This document shows positions 55,800 to 64,000 of a stretch of DNA of 64,000 bases, in pieces (positions within the stretch are counted from its first letter, which is position 1; each line of letters opens with the position of its first letter). The notes under the pieces were generated by a model. It saw only the letters and a list, made by a program, of their open reading frames with translations, ran no database searches and had not been told where the DNA came from. Source of the DNA: Prionace glauca (taxonomy: Eukaryota; Chordata; Chondrichthyes; Carcharhiniformes; Carcharhinidae); the NCBI GenBank assembly GCA_037974335.1, contig CM075760.1, positions 18,632,960 through 18,696,959 on the forward strand. The letters are read 5' to 3'. Made by a program: the position numbers and the translations under genes.

Positions 55800-56555
55800 A
55801 TTTCTCTACCTCTTTCTATGTTTCTTGTCTCTCTCTCTCTCTGTCACTCTTTCTCTGTGTTTCTCTATGCTTCTGTCTCTCTCGATGTTTCTCCCAGTCT
55901 TTTGCTGTCTCTCCACATCCCCCCCCCCCCCCACTCTCCCTCTCTCTACCGTCTTCCTGTGTCTCTCCTGCCACCTCCCCCCCTCCTCAGTGTCACTCTC
56001 CTTCTCCTACTCCCTGTCCCTGTTTTACTTATTTGTCTGTCTGCCCCCCTCTCTCCCTACCTTGCTCTGACTTTTGGTTCTGCTTTGTCCATTGTGCTTT
56101 TTCTGTCTCACTCTTTCTCATTTGTTCCTGCTCTATATCTCTATATCTCTGATTTTATCTGTCTCTGGCTATTTCCCCCGCCTCACTTTTTGCCTCCCGT
56201 ATCCCCCCCCCCCCACCACCCACCACTGTCTCCCTCTCCCTCTCTTATTACAAACTCCAATCTGTCTTCCTCCGTCTCACTTTCTCATTCCCTGTATATC
56301 TCCTTCGCCATTTTCCTCACTATTTCTGTCTTTCTCGTTCTGTGAGACCCTCTCTTTGTCTCTCTTCTTTCTGTCTGTCTCCCTGTTTATGGTCCTGTAC
56401 CTGTTTGAAACTCTTTCAAATTCTGTTGCTCTCCAAGTCTTTGTCCCTTTCCCTCCCTCTGCCACTGTCTGTCTATCAATCTCACTGTTGCTGACATTGT
56501 CCTCTCTCTCTAGCTGTCACTCTTTCTGTGCCTGTGAGGCTGTTTGGTGATTTAC
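55800..56555. repeat. (CT)-rich low-complexity tract
   Basis: About 0.75 kb of pyrimidine-rich plus-strand sequence with C runs near 55919 and 56206. Open frames of up to 216 codons are composition artefacts. It lies immediately downstream of the GPCR gene. Confidence 0.85.
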
Positions 56556-56607
56556 AGTTTGAATGCCCAATAGGAAGAGTCAGAGGTCTTGTTGTTGTCA
56601 TTTCCCC

Positions 56608-57506
56608 TCAGGCTGTATTGAGTTGAAAAATTGCAGTAAGGGGATATTTCAGTAGAATTTTTAGCTGCTGCCTGAAGTGCGTTTGTGTCACTGCATATAT
56701 AGCAGTATTTGTGCAGCAACTTGTGAGTTGCAGCATGAAGCCCAATTCCATAACAAAAAAATCTAACGTCAAATGATAGCCCAAATCATACATCCGATTC
56801 CATACTGAATAAACCATGAATGTTGACCATAACATGATGAAATTGGCTGAAATAACAAATAGCAAAATGATGGATTTCCTTCGACTCTTCATCTCTGAGT
56901 CTCTGGGATTCTCCCCGCTGCTGTGAGCCCGGAGTCTCCTGCGGGCTCTACTGCCCACTAAAATGTGTCTGACAGTAAGGGCATTGAGCAGCAGAATCAG
57001 GACGAATGGGACACACGGGGTTAGAATGTAATGGAGGAACTCGATTATTCCCCAGACCACAGATTCCACGACATCACCTGTGAAATCACAAAACCAGGGG
57101 AGGTTCCGCAGCCAATATGTATTTAATAACATAAAATACCAGATAATGTTCTTTAAACAGCTCAGCACTGTCACTGTTCCCAGAACCACAGCCGCTGATT
57201 TCTCAGTGCAATATTTACTTTTCAGCTTGGGGCAGCAAATGGCCACAAATCGATCAAAGGTGAAAGTGACGGTGAACCAGACAGAACAGTCAGTAGCTGC
57301 ATAAAGCAGGACAGCGTGGATGTTACACACGGGGAGCGAGCGTACAAAATAAAAGTGTTCCTGATAAACAATGGGAATGTGTCTCAATATCAGGTCGAGG
57401 ATAATGACCAGCAGATCCCCCGCTGACATGGCCACGAGGTAACGAGTGACACATTTGGACAGACCACAGTTTCTGCTCGTCAGTGTCACAATTGTGATTA
57501 TGTTCA
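56608..57506 (-). CDS. GPR139-like: GPR139-like class A GPCR, exon 2
   Basis: Main coding exon of a rhodopsin-family receptor, with the expanded GPR139-like receptors of cartilaginous fish as the best match by recall. It begins after a ccttcctgacag acceptor (57507), phase 1, and ends at TGA 56608. With exon 1 the protein is about 327 aa. Visible features: CGLSKCVTRYLV, TM2 aspartate 59 in SAGDLLV, TM3 cysteine 89, the DRF motif (113-115, in place of DRY) in TFDRFVAICC, ECL2 cysteine 168 in WFCDF, a basic third loop (SRARRRLR, SRRKS), and NTAIY (295-299) in place of NPxxY. The open frame extends upstream into the intron to an ATG at 57564, but that start would replace TM1 with unrelated residues. 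It is open throughout and appears functional; the ligand is unknown. Confidence 0.9.
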
Positions 57507-57639
57507 CTGTCAGGAAGGAAATACAGAATAAAATTAGATATGATTCAATGGAAGGAATTGCCATTTAGACTTACGATGTTTTTTTTTAAAAGTACATTAT
57601 CACAACAATTGGAATACATTTTTTAAGCCAGCACGTCTT

Positions 57640-57810
57640 TCGGAGTGAGAGGGGAAAGTAGAGCATCTGGAGTAAACCTGTACAGACACAGAGAGAATGT
57701 ACAAACTCAACACAGACAGTGACCCAAAACTGGAACTGAACCCAGGTTTCTGATGCTGTGAGTCAGCAGTACTAACTACTATGCCACTGTACTGCTCCTT
57801 GGTAGTGACA
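57640..57810 (-). mobile_element. SINE in the GPCR intron
   Basis: Minus-strand SINE: tctggagtaaacctgtacag, gagagaatgtacaaactcaa, ggaactgaacccaggtttc (B-box-like) and cagtactaactactatgcca. Confidence 0.75.
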
Positions 57811-58440
57811 CAAAGTTAACATTTGGGAAAGAGCTTTCCAGGGAGTCCTCAACGTTATCCCTTACTCAGCTACAGGTAAATATCCCCTCTGCCTGTGAAG
57901 GATTTGGAGGGTAAGAAGGATGAGGCAGTAAACCCTAACAGAAGATGCGGAGTGGAGTCCTGTAGATGGTAATCTGTTGTCTCTCAGGCAGCTCACTGAC
58001 AACTCCCACAACAGAGCTGGTACCAAACAGTGTTGGTTTGACCCTTTCCTCTGGACAATACTAACAGTTGGCAGAGGGAGATCCTGATGCCCTGAAGCAC
58101 AGAATCTCTATTAGATTTACATCTCCATGAGTCCTCTCATGGCAGGAATGTTGTCAATATATGCATCAGGTAAAAACTCAAACAAAGGCCAGTAGCAAAG
58201 GAAAAGCCAAGCAAGCTGCCTAATGACTCTCATCCTCTGACTCCGACATCCAATATTATGAAATGCATGAAAAGGTTAGTCATGGCATGAATCAGTTCCG
58301 GATTCCCAGATTTCCTGGATCCACTACAGTTCACTACATCCACAACCGGTCCAAAATCCCATCTCTCTGACATTACAGTCAACCCTGTAACACCGACTCA
58401 TGTTTTTCAACGACAGCTCAGCCATTAACACCATTATTCC
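57811..58440. other. GPCR intron sequence, nothing recognised
   Basis: Part of the ~2-kb intron between the two GPCR exons. No repeat or gene that I can name. Confidence 0.4.
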
Positions 58441-58447
58441 TATGCAT

Positions 58448-58449
<2 letters not shown>

Positions 58450-58494
<45 letters not shown>
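58450..58494. repeat. (TG)n microsatellite
   Basis: About 20 uninterrupted TG units. Confidence 0.97.
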
Positions 58495-58496
<2 letters not shown>

Positions 58497-58671
58497 CACC
58501 AGAGTACCTGATGAGTGCTCCTAAGTGTGTGTTATTCCGGAGGCTTACAACAATTTTGGCTTCTGAATTTGTGTGTGAGTGGGAGTAAGTGTCTAAATCT
58601 GATTGCTTCTATCAGTAAATGTTTCTATTAATACGTGTATGTTAGTGTTTCTGTGACTCCAGGAAAGTTTG

Positions 58672-58968
58672 TGGTGGTACAGGGGATAGTGTTGTTGCCT
58701 CATAGCACTAGGCTCCCTGGTTCAATTTCAGGCTTGGCTACTGAGTGTGCAGAGTCTACTCGTTCTCACTGTGTCTGCGTGGGTTTCCTCCAGGTGCTCC
58801 GGTTTCCCCCAAAAATCTGAAAGTTGTGATGGTTTGATGCATTGGCCGTGCTACATTCTCCCTCAGTGTACCTGAACAGGCGCCAGAGCATGGCAACTCG
58901 GGGATTTTTATAGCAACTTCATTGCAGTGTTAATGTTTGCATACTTGTGACATTGATGAATGAATTTC
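58672..58968 (+). mobile_element. SINE, second type
   Basis: Full-length-looking: head (ggtggtacaggggatagtgt, ggttcaatttcaggc), V-SINE-type core (gtgtctgcgtgggtttcctc, ggtgctccggtttcccc), 3' end cctgaacaggcgccagagca and atagcaacttcattgcagtg. It lies in the GPCR intron, antisense. Confidence 0.85.
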
Positions 58969-59455
58969 AATACGAAACATGTTTTCTCTTGAGATCCTGC
59001 TGTGCAAACATGATCAATAAAATGCATTCTGCAGCGTGGTGACTGGGTGGGCAATTGGCAGTGAGCTGGCGTTATATGTAGATGGTAAAAAACGATTCTG
59101 CGTTATATTTTTCTCACAAAGGATTAGTGTTAGGTCACATGTCTATGGATAGTCACAACACACAGAAGACACCCTAGCCCATAGGCCCTGAGACAATTGT
59201 CAGCGGCTGAAAGAATTAATAACTGGATATAGGGATTCAACAGAAACAACGAGAGCAGCAAACCCAGTACAGTAAATGACAGGGAAATCAATACAGTTAA
59301 ACAGCCTTTCTAGAATTAGGAACTGGGGACAGAACTTTACAGCCTCACTTTTCCGAAAACTGCAAAATCCTACCCGTGTTCAACAGACCTTCCCATGCTC
59401 TGACCCCTGCCTGCTCCGATTCCAGTGGCAGTCGGACTGGTACAATTCCAGACAG
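58969..59455. other. GPCR intron sequence, nothing recognised
   Basis: No gene or repeat recognised between the SINE and exon 1. Confidence 0.4.
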
Positions 59456-59463
59456 GGACTTAC

Positions 59464-59548
59464 CCGGAACTCCAATAATCGCCAAGATGGGATAGTAAAC
59501 GTACTGAATCGCCTTCAGTAGACTTTCAATCCGAACAGCTGATGGCAT
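59464..59548 (-). CDS. GPR139-like: GPR139-like class A GPCR, exon 1
   Basis: 85-bp first coding exon. ATG at 59548-59546 reads MPSAVRIESLLKAIQYV and then YYPILAIIGVP, with the last base paired to exon 2 (G plus TG, valine). It ends TTCCGG|GTAAGT. The YYPxLAIIGVP phrase is the start of TM1 in GPR139-like receptors, and a two-exon structure with the intron at this point fits the family. The usual glycine-asparagine of TM1 (GN) is here VN. The frame is also open upstream to an ATG at 59902, through a 14-residue repeat, so the true start could be further out. Confidence 0.85.
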
Positions 59549-59624
59549 CCTCCAATTATCTAAGGTAAACAAATAAATCCAATAGTATAAACTTTTGTCC
59601 ATGGCTGGAAACTTCCAATCCATT

Positions 59625-59770
59625 GTTCCCAGATTCTGACCAATTGTTGGAACACTCTGGGTCATTGTCCCCAGATTCTGATCCACTGTTGGAACATTCT
59701 GAGTCATTGTCCCCAGATTCTGATCCACTGTTGGAACATTCTGGGCCATTGCTCCCAGATTCTGATCTCT
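59625..59770 (-). repeat. 42-bp tandem repeat in the 5' region of the GPCR gene
   Basis: ccagattctg recurs at 59629, 59671, 59713 and 59755, an exact 42-bp period over about 3.5 units. On the minus strand, in frame with exon 1, it reads as a 14-residue unit QNLGTMTQNVPTVD. Confidence 0.93.
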
Positions 59771-60061
59771 CCTCTCGCTCCCTCTCTCTCCACAGCCGCT
59801 GATCGCTGTTAGTGTTGGAGTTGTCGCTCCCGCTGACTCAATGGGACAACACATTGAACGGAATCCCTTATTAATCGAAGTGGGAAATCCCTCCAGGCAC
59901 ACTAATCAGATCCATGGAGACTCACATCAATTACAGTCACTAAACAAACAGCTTCACTTCACCCTGTTCAATCCAACACTTTTTACACGGAAAGAAGAGA
60001 ATTTACAGCCTAGATGGAGTGTTGAGGTTAAGGGAAGTATGGGAAGTTGGAAATAATGGAG

Positions 60062-60155
60062 AGGCAGACATGACAGTGCAGAAGGAGGCCATATGGCCCA
60101 TTGAGTCTGCACCGAGTCTCTGACAGACCATCCTACCCGCATTGGAATGATCATA
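60062..60155 (-). mobile_element. SINE 3' end fragment
   Basis: Plus reading: gacagtgcagaaggaggcca, cccattgagtctgcaccgag, cagaccatcctacccgcat, the reverse complement of the SINE 3' end. Confidence 0.65.
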
Positions 60156-60419
60156 GTATATGTTTTCTTTTAAGATCAATGTAAAGGTTTAAGTGTGGAG
60201 ACCTGAACGCGCCTCTCAATGCACACATATTATTGGTTTCGAGATAATTTACTTTAGCATTAACATAAACCCATTTATATTATATCAGGATATGCCCGTA
60301 AATATTACCGTAAGGATAATATACATCATTGAACTTTTTGCCATTCATCGCCTCCAATAAATTTGTGACTTGATTCATTAAACGCTAAAATCATTCATCG
60401 TTTTTTTCAGGCTTTAGAG

Positions 60420-61440
60420 TAAGAACAAAGAAAATTACAGCACAGAAACAGGCCCGTTTGGCCCGCGAAGCCTGAACAGACCATACTGCATCAACTGAAC
60501 TAAAATCTTTCCCCTTCCAGGGTCCATATTCCTCCGTTCCCATCCTATTCGTGTATTTGTCAAGACGCCTCTTAAAAGTCACTACCGAATCCGCTTCCAC
60601 TACTTCCCCCGGCAATGAGTTACAGGCACCCACCACCATTTTTGTAGAAAAAAAAATCTGCCTCGTAATCTCCTATAAACCTTGACCGTCGCACCTTGAA
60701 CCTGTGCCACCGAGTAAATGATTCTTCCACTCTGGGAAAAAAAAAGCTTCTGACTATCCACTCTGTCCACCCCTCTCATAACCGTGTAGACTTCAATCAG
60801 TTCACCCCTCAACCTCTGCCATTCCAGTGAGGTCAAATTACGTTTTTCCACCTCTCCGTCCAAGTCTCCAATCGATCCATATCTTGCTGCATTCTCTTAT
60901 GGTCCTCACCGCTATCTGCAAATCCATCAACTTTTGTATCATCCACAAACTTGCAACCGTTGTGTCATACACAATGTTGCAAAAAGGAAAGTTCTCAGCT
61001 CTGATCCTGAGGAATGCCACTTGTCATAACCATCATTCAGAAAAAGACAACCTCCCACTGCTACACTCTGTCTTCTTTGACCAAGCCAGTTTGGTACCGA
61101 CCTTGCCAGCTCACCTCTGATCCCATGTGATTTCATGTTCTGCATTAGTCTGCTAAGAGGGACCTTGTCAAAGACCTTACTGAAATCCAAGTAGATAACA
61201 TCCACTACCTTCTCCTCGTTAATCATCTTCCTCAAAAACACTCGATCAAGTTAGTGAGTCACGATCTCCCCTTCACAAAACCATGTTGCCTCTCACTAAT
61301 ACGTCCACTTACTTCCAAATGGGAACAGATCCTTCTTGAAGTATCCTCTTCAATAACTTTCCTACCGTTGATGTAGGGATCATGGCCTGCAATTAACTGG
61401 ATTGCTCTTGCCACTTGAAGCATAGACAGCAAAGTCACTA
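60420..61440 (-). mobile_element. CR1/L2-like LINE fragment, family C-like
   Basis: Minus-strand LINE in several broken frames: IYLDFSKVFDKVPLSRL and RGELARSVPNWLGQRRQSVA at 60939-61241, QHGFVKGRS at about 61260-61290, and a C-terminal region at 60600-60863 (WQRLRGELIEVYTVMRGVDR). The 3' tail (gtaagaacaaagaaaattac in plus reading) is at 60420. Stretches of the core are missing. Confidence 0.8.
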
Positions 61441-61735
61441 GCGGCTGCATTGTGGTAGCACAGTAGTTAATAGTGTTGCCTCACAGTGCCAGGGACCAGA
61501 TTTTGAGTACCGGCTTTGTTCACTGTGTGGAGTTTGTGTGTCCTCCCCTGTGTCATCATGGGTTTCCTCCAGGTGTTCCAGTTTCCTCCCACAGTCCAAA
61601 AGACCTGCTCGTTAGGGTGCATTTGCCATGCTAAATTCGCCATCAGTTTTGCCCGAACAGGCGCCAGAGTGTGGCGACACTTGGATTTCCACGTGTTGAT
61701 ATAAGCAGACTTGTGACATTACTAAATAAACTAAA
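61441..61735 (+). mobile_element. SINE, second type
   Basis: Head gcattgtggtagcacagtag and gttgcctcacagtgccaggg, core gtttcctccaggtgttccag and ttcctcccacagtccaaaag, 3' end gcccgaacaggcgccagagt, cttgtgacattactaaataa. Confidence 0.85.
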
Positions 61736-62050
61736 CTCGTCGTCTCCATCCAAACCAAATATATGTTCCAATAACCTCAACATAAGTTAGGGAGGAAATG
61801 TCCTAGTGGTATTATCACTAGACAATTAATTGAAAAACTCACCCCATGTCTGGTGGATCATTGGGTTGAATCCCACTACAGCAGATGGTAGAACTCGAAC
61901 TGAAGGAACGTTACAATCTATTGCTCTCAGAATCTGAGGCATTGCTGTCTATTGTTCTCAGGTTTTTTATCCAGTATTGGAAGATGGTAGCCTATTGATC
62001 TCAGATTATGATCCAGAATTGTAACATTGCAGTCGATTGTTCTCCAGTGC
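61736..62050. other. No gene; short loose repeats
   Basis: 61905-62045 has recurring phrases on caatctattgctctcagaat/cctattgatctcagattatg/cagtcgattgttctccag, a degenerate repeat of about 50 bp. No gene. Confidence 0.45.
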
Positions 62051-62054
62051 TGCG

Positions 62055-62262
62055 GAAGTTTTGTTGTGAAGTGAAGTTGAATGGACTGGGGAATCCGCCG
62101 CCCTTTCCTATTCTGGCCTACACATCACTCCAAATCCTCACCACTATGCTTATTTCATAACTATCCTGTAAAAGGGTTAAGCAAGCCATTGAGTTGATTG
62201 GTAACTCGACACAAGCTACAGATGGTGGCCCAGCCAGCGACATCACGTCCATGAATGAATGA
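62055..62262 (+). repeat. Dispersed repeat
   Basis: gggaatccgccgccctttcc, attctggcctacacatcact, tggcccagccagcgacatca and ccatgaatgaatgaaaata. Same family as 25440 and 2745. Confidence 0.6.
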
Positions 62263-62371
62263 AAATAAAAAGTCATTCACATTGTGTTTGCTTTCTCATG
62301 GAAAATGGTGACACATCTGGTGTATTATTATTATTTAAAATGGGTTTCCTTTACTTATTAACCTCACCTAA

Positions 62372-62690
62372 CCAGTGGTTTGGTGTGATGTCTCACAGCA
62401 CCAGGGACCTGGGCTCGATTCCTGGCTTGGGTCACCATCTGTTCAGAGACTACATGTTCTTTCCGCGTCTGGGTGGGCTTCCCCCGGCTGTTACGATTTC
62501 CTCCCAAATTCCAAAGATGTGCGGGTTAAGTGGATTGGTCATGCAAAGTTGCCCCTTATTGTCAGGGGGATTAGCGAGGGTAAATGCGTGGGGTTATCGA
62601 GATAGGGCATGGGTTGGTTTGTGTTCAGTGCAGACTAGAATCGCCTCCATCTTCACTGAAGGATTCTATGATATTCCCTATGTTATGAAG
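62372..62690 (+). mobile_element. SINE, first type
   Basis: Head (gatgtctcacagcaccaggg, gctcgattcctggcttgggt), core (ttccgcgtctgggtgggctt), then ggattggtcatgcaaagttg, ccccttattgtcagggggat and gtgcagactagaatcgcctc. Confidence 0.85.
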
Positions 62691-62960
62691 GCAGGTGTGG
62701 TTCAGAACGGGAAAACTGATCAACCTTTACCCAAAGACAAGACATCGCACATATTACAAATGCCATCTCACAACAGAACATTTTGTGAAACTGAGGGAAA
62801 TGGAGAGCATGTTTCATTTCGGTGGTCTTTTATTCCGAAGAATTCAGGTATTTAGGTTTTTTCTAACCAGTGCAGAGTCAGGGAAAAGACAGAGGGAGAG
62901 GAAGAAAGAACAAATGGTCTTGTGATAAGAGGGAAGGCTGGAGTTTTTTTTAATTATTTG
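62691..62960. other. No feature recognised
   Basis: Unassigned sequence; frames here continue from the SINE and show no motif. Confidence 0.4.
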
Positions 62961-62964
62961 ACAA

Positions 62965-63480
62965 AGGGAATGATGCTAAGAGACAATAAGAAATCTCACA
63001 ACACCTGGTTAATGTCCAAAAGGGTTATTTCGGAATCACAAACTTTTGGAGCGTTGCTCCATCCTCAGGTGAGTGGAAAACTGGACTTACAACCGCAGCA
63101 TATATATATTATAAACACACACAGACGCAAATGCAAGTAAGTAGTTGGAATGCGAGTCTCTACAGGTAATTAACTCTTTAGAGCTACAGAAAATGCAATT
63201 GTTGAGAGGATGACTCACAGGTGAAAGATGTATGAATTGTCTCAAGGCAGGATAGTTAGCAAGATTTCACAAGCACAGGCCAAATACTGAGAACGATATG
63301 CAGTGTAGCAAGAACTCAACGCTGAGGCCGTCCTCGTGTAGAACTTGGCTATCAGTTTCTGCCCGGTGATTTTGCATTGCCGTGTGTCTTGAAGGCCACC
63401 TTTGCAGGACACTGACCCAATGATCGGAAGATGAGCGGGCTTGACTGCTGACATTTTCCCCGATCAGCATTGCATCGACC
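62965..63480 (-). mobile_element. Penelope-like element, 3' end, minus-strand copy
   Basis: Minus strand from about 63480 down: the last part of the coding frame (VSVLQ and GGLQDTRQCKITGQKLIAKF in adjacent frames, shifted once), then untranslated sequence, then cacctgaggatggagcaacg, aaataacccttttggacatt and caggtgttgtgagatttctt at 63080-62970. It abuts a plus-strand copy head-to-head at about 63480. Confidence 0.7.
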
Positions 63481-64000
63481 TCCTCAGAATTTAAACACAG
63501 GACATGACGGACACATTATCCTTCATCATCCAGTACTTTCACGGACCAGAAAGCTATGAGATCTTCTTCGGAGCTTTCAACATGTCATCGATGGAGACGA
63601 ACATCTGGTCAAGGCCTCCCCAGACCCCCAATACTTGCCTTCAGACAACCACACAACCTCAAATAGACAATTGTTGCAGCAAACGACCCAGCCTTCAGGA
63701 AAATAGCGATCTGGACATCAGATACAACCTCTGTAGGACGTGCCGGATCATCGACATGGATATCACCATCACAAATGAGGACACTATCCAGCAGGCATAC
63801 GATACATACTCATGTGACTCGGTCAATGTGGTCAACCTTACACACTGCAGGAAAGGATGTCCCGAGGTGTGGTACATTGGTGAAACAATGCAGACGCTAC
63901 GACATTGTATAAATAGATACCGCAGGACAATCACCAGGCAAGAGTGTCCCCTTCCTGTCGGAGAACAGGTCAGCAGTCAGGGGCATTCAATCTGTGACCA
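63480..64000 (+). mobile_element. Penelope-like element with GIY-YIG domain, plus-strand copy, cut by the window end
   Basis: Plus-strand coding remnant. From about 63700 it reads RYNLCRTCRIIDMDITITNE, then YSCDSVNVVNLTHCRKGCPE, VWYIGETMQTLRHCINRYRR and LPVGEQVSSQGHSICD. The CDS-xNVVxL start, the WYIGET-x-LR motif and the spaced cysteines and histidines are those of the GIY-YIG endonuclease that follows the reverse transcriptase in Penelope-like elements; the GIY tyrosine position reads N (VNL). The frame is open over at least 75 codons to the window edge. The reverse transcriptase is not present on the left, where the inverted copy begins. Confidence 0.78.

Noticed and set aside
55695-56550. 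Plus-strand frames of up to 216 codons rich in L, S and P
   Set aside because: These are translations of CT-rich low-complexity DNA.
57507-57564. ATG at 57564 as the GPCR start
   Set aside because: It lies upstream of a good acceptor and encodes residues unlike TM1; exon 1 at 59464-59548 supplies the expected YYPILAIIGVP.
62259-62855. 198-codon plus-strand frame
   Set aside because: It runs through a SINE and has no recognisable domain.

Overview
The window looks like genomic DNA from a cartilaginous fish, most likely a shark. It holds one compact germline immunoglobulin heavy-chain cluster in the order VH-D1-D2-JH-Cmu (minus strand, about 0.57-16.12 kb). Clustered loci with two D segments and roughly 310-350 bp between segments are characteristic of elasmobranchs. 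The dense load of CR1/L2-like LINEs, tRNA-derived SINEs with a V-SINE-type core, and Penelope-like fragments fits the same group. I cannot name the species from sequence alone.

Ig cluster, read right to left: TATA/GC-box promoter (16.11-16.13 kb), leader exon (15.97-16.02), VH exon (15.53-15.84) with a 23-spacer RSS, D1 (15.11, 12/22 spacers), D2 (14.72, 12/12 spacers), JH (14.28-14.33, 23-spacer RSS), a 10.2-kb J-C intron, then CH1 (3.77-4.07), CH2 (3.04-3.36), CH3 (1.82-2.12) and CH4 with the secretory tail (0.615-1.006), and two AATAAA signals. All V, J and C exons are open, all splice sites follow GT/AG, and the spacers obey the 12/23 rule. The segments are unrearranged, so this looks like a usable germline IgM cluster. 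The membrane exons would lie beyond position 1. The J-C intron contains degenerate ~600-bp tandem repeats next to JH, a (TG)-rich tract, a long GTGAG tract and, just 5' of CH1, about 0.7 kb of ~20-bp repeats that are purine-rich on the sense strand and carry AGCT motifs.

16-28 kb: DNA upstream of VH (16.5-18.1 kb) has a diverged direct copy at 25.1-27.4 kb. That copy is preceded by a broken VH pseudogene (24.13-24.95 kb), so a second, decayed Ig cluster once stood here. A third, inverted fragment of the same DNA lies at 19.25-19.56 kb.

28-55 kb is mostly transposon graveyard. It has three related 5'-truncated minus-strand LINEs (29.5-31.2, 40.6-42.0, 42.2-43.3), a minus-strand LINE of a second family (31.2-33.9), an old LINE split by insertions (34.3-38.1), a long LINE with a nested fragment (48.3-51.3), and a plus-strand LINE with an open 576-aa reverse-transcriptase frame (51.57-53.40) sitting in the LTR of a broken Ty3/Gypsy fossil. 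An 84-bp minisatellite lies at 46.0-46.9 kb.

55-64 kb carries a two-exon class A GPCR of the GPR139-like type (exon 1 at 59.5, exon 2 at 56.6-57.5, minus strand), several SINEs, and Penelope-like element ends in head-to-head inverted pairs (55.2-55.45 and 62.97-64.0), the second with a GIY-YIG domain.
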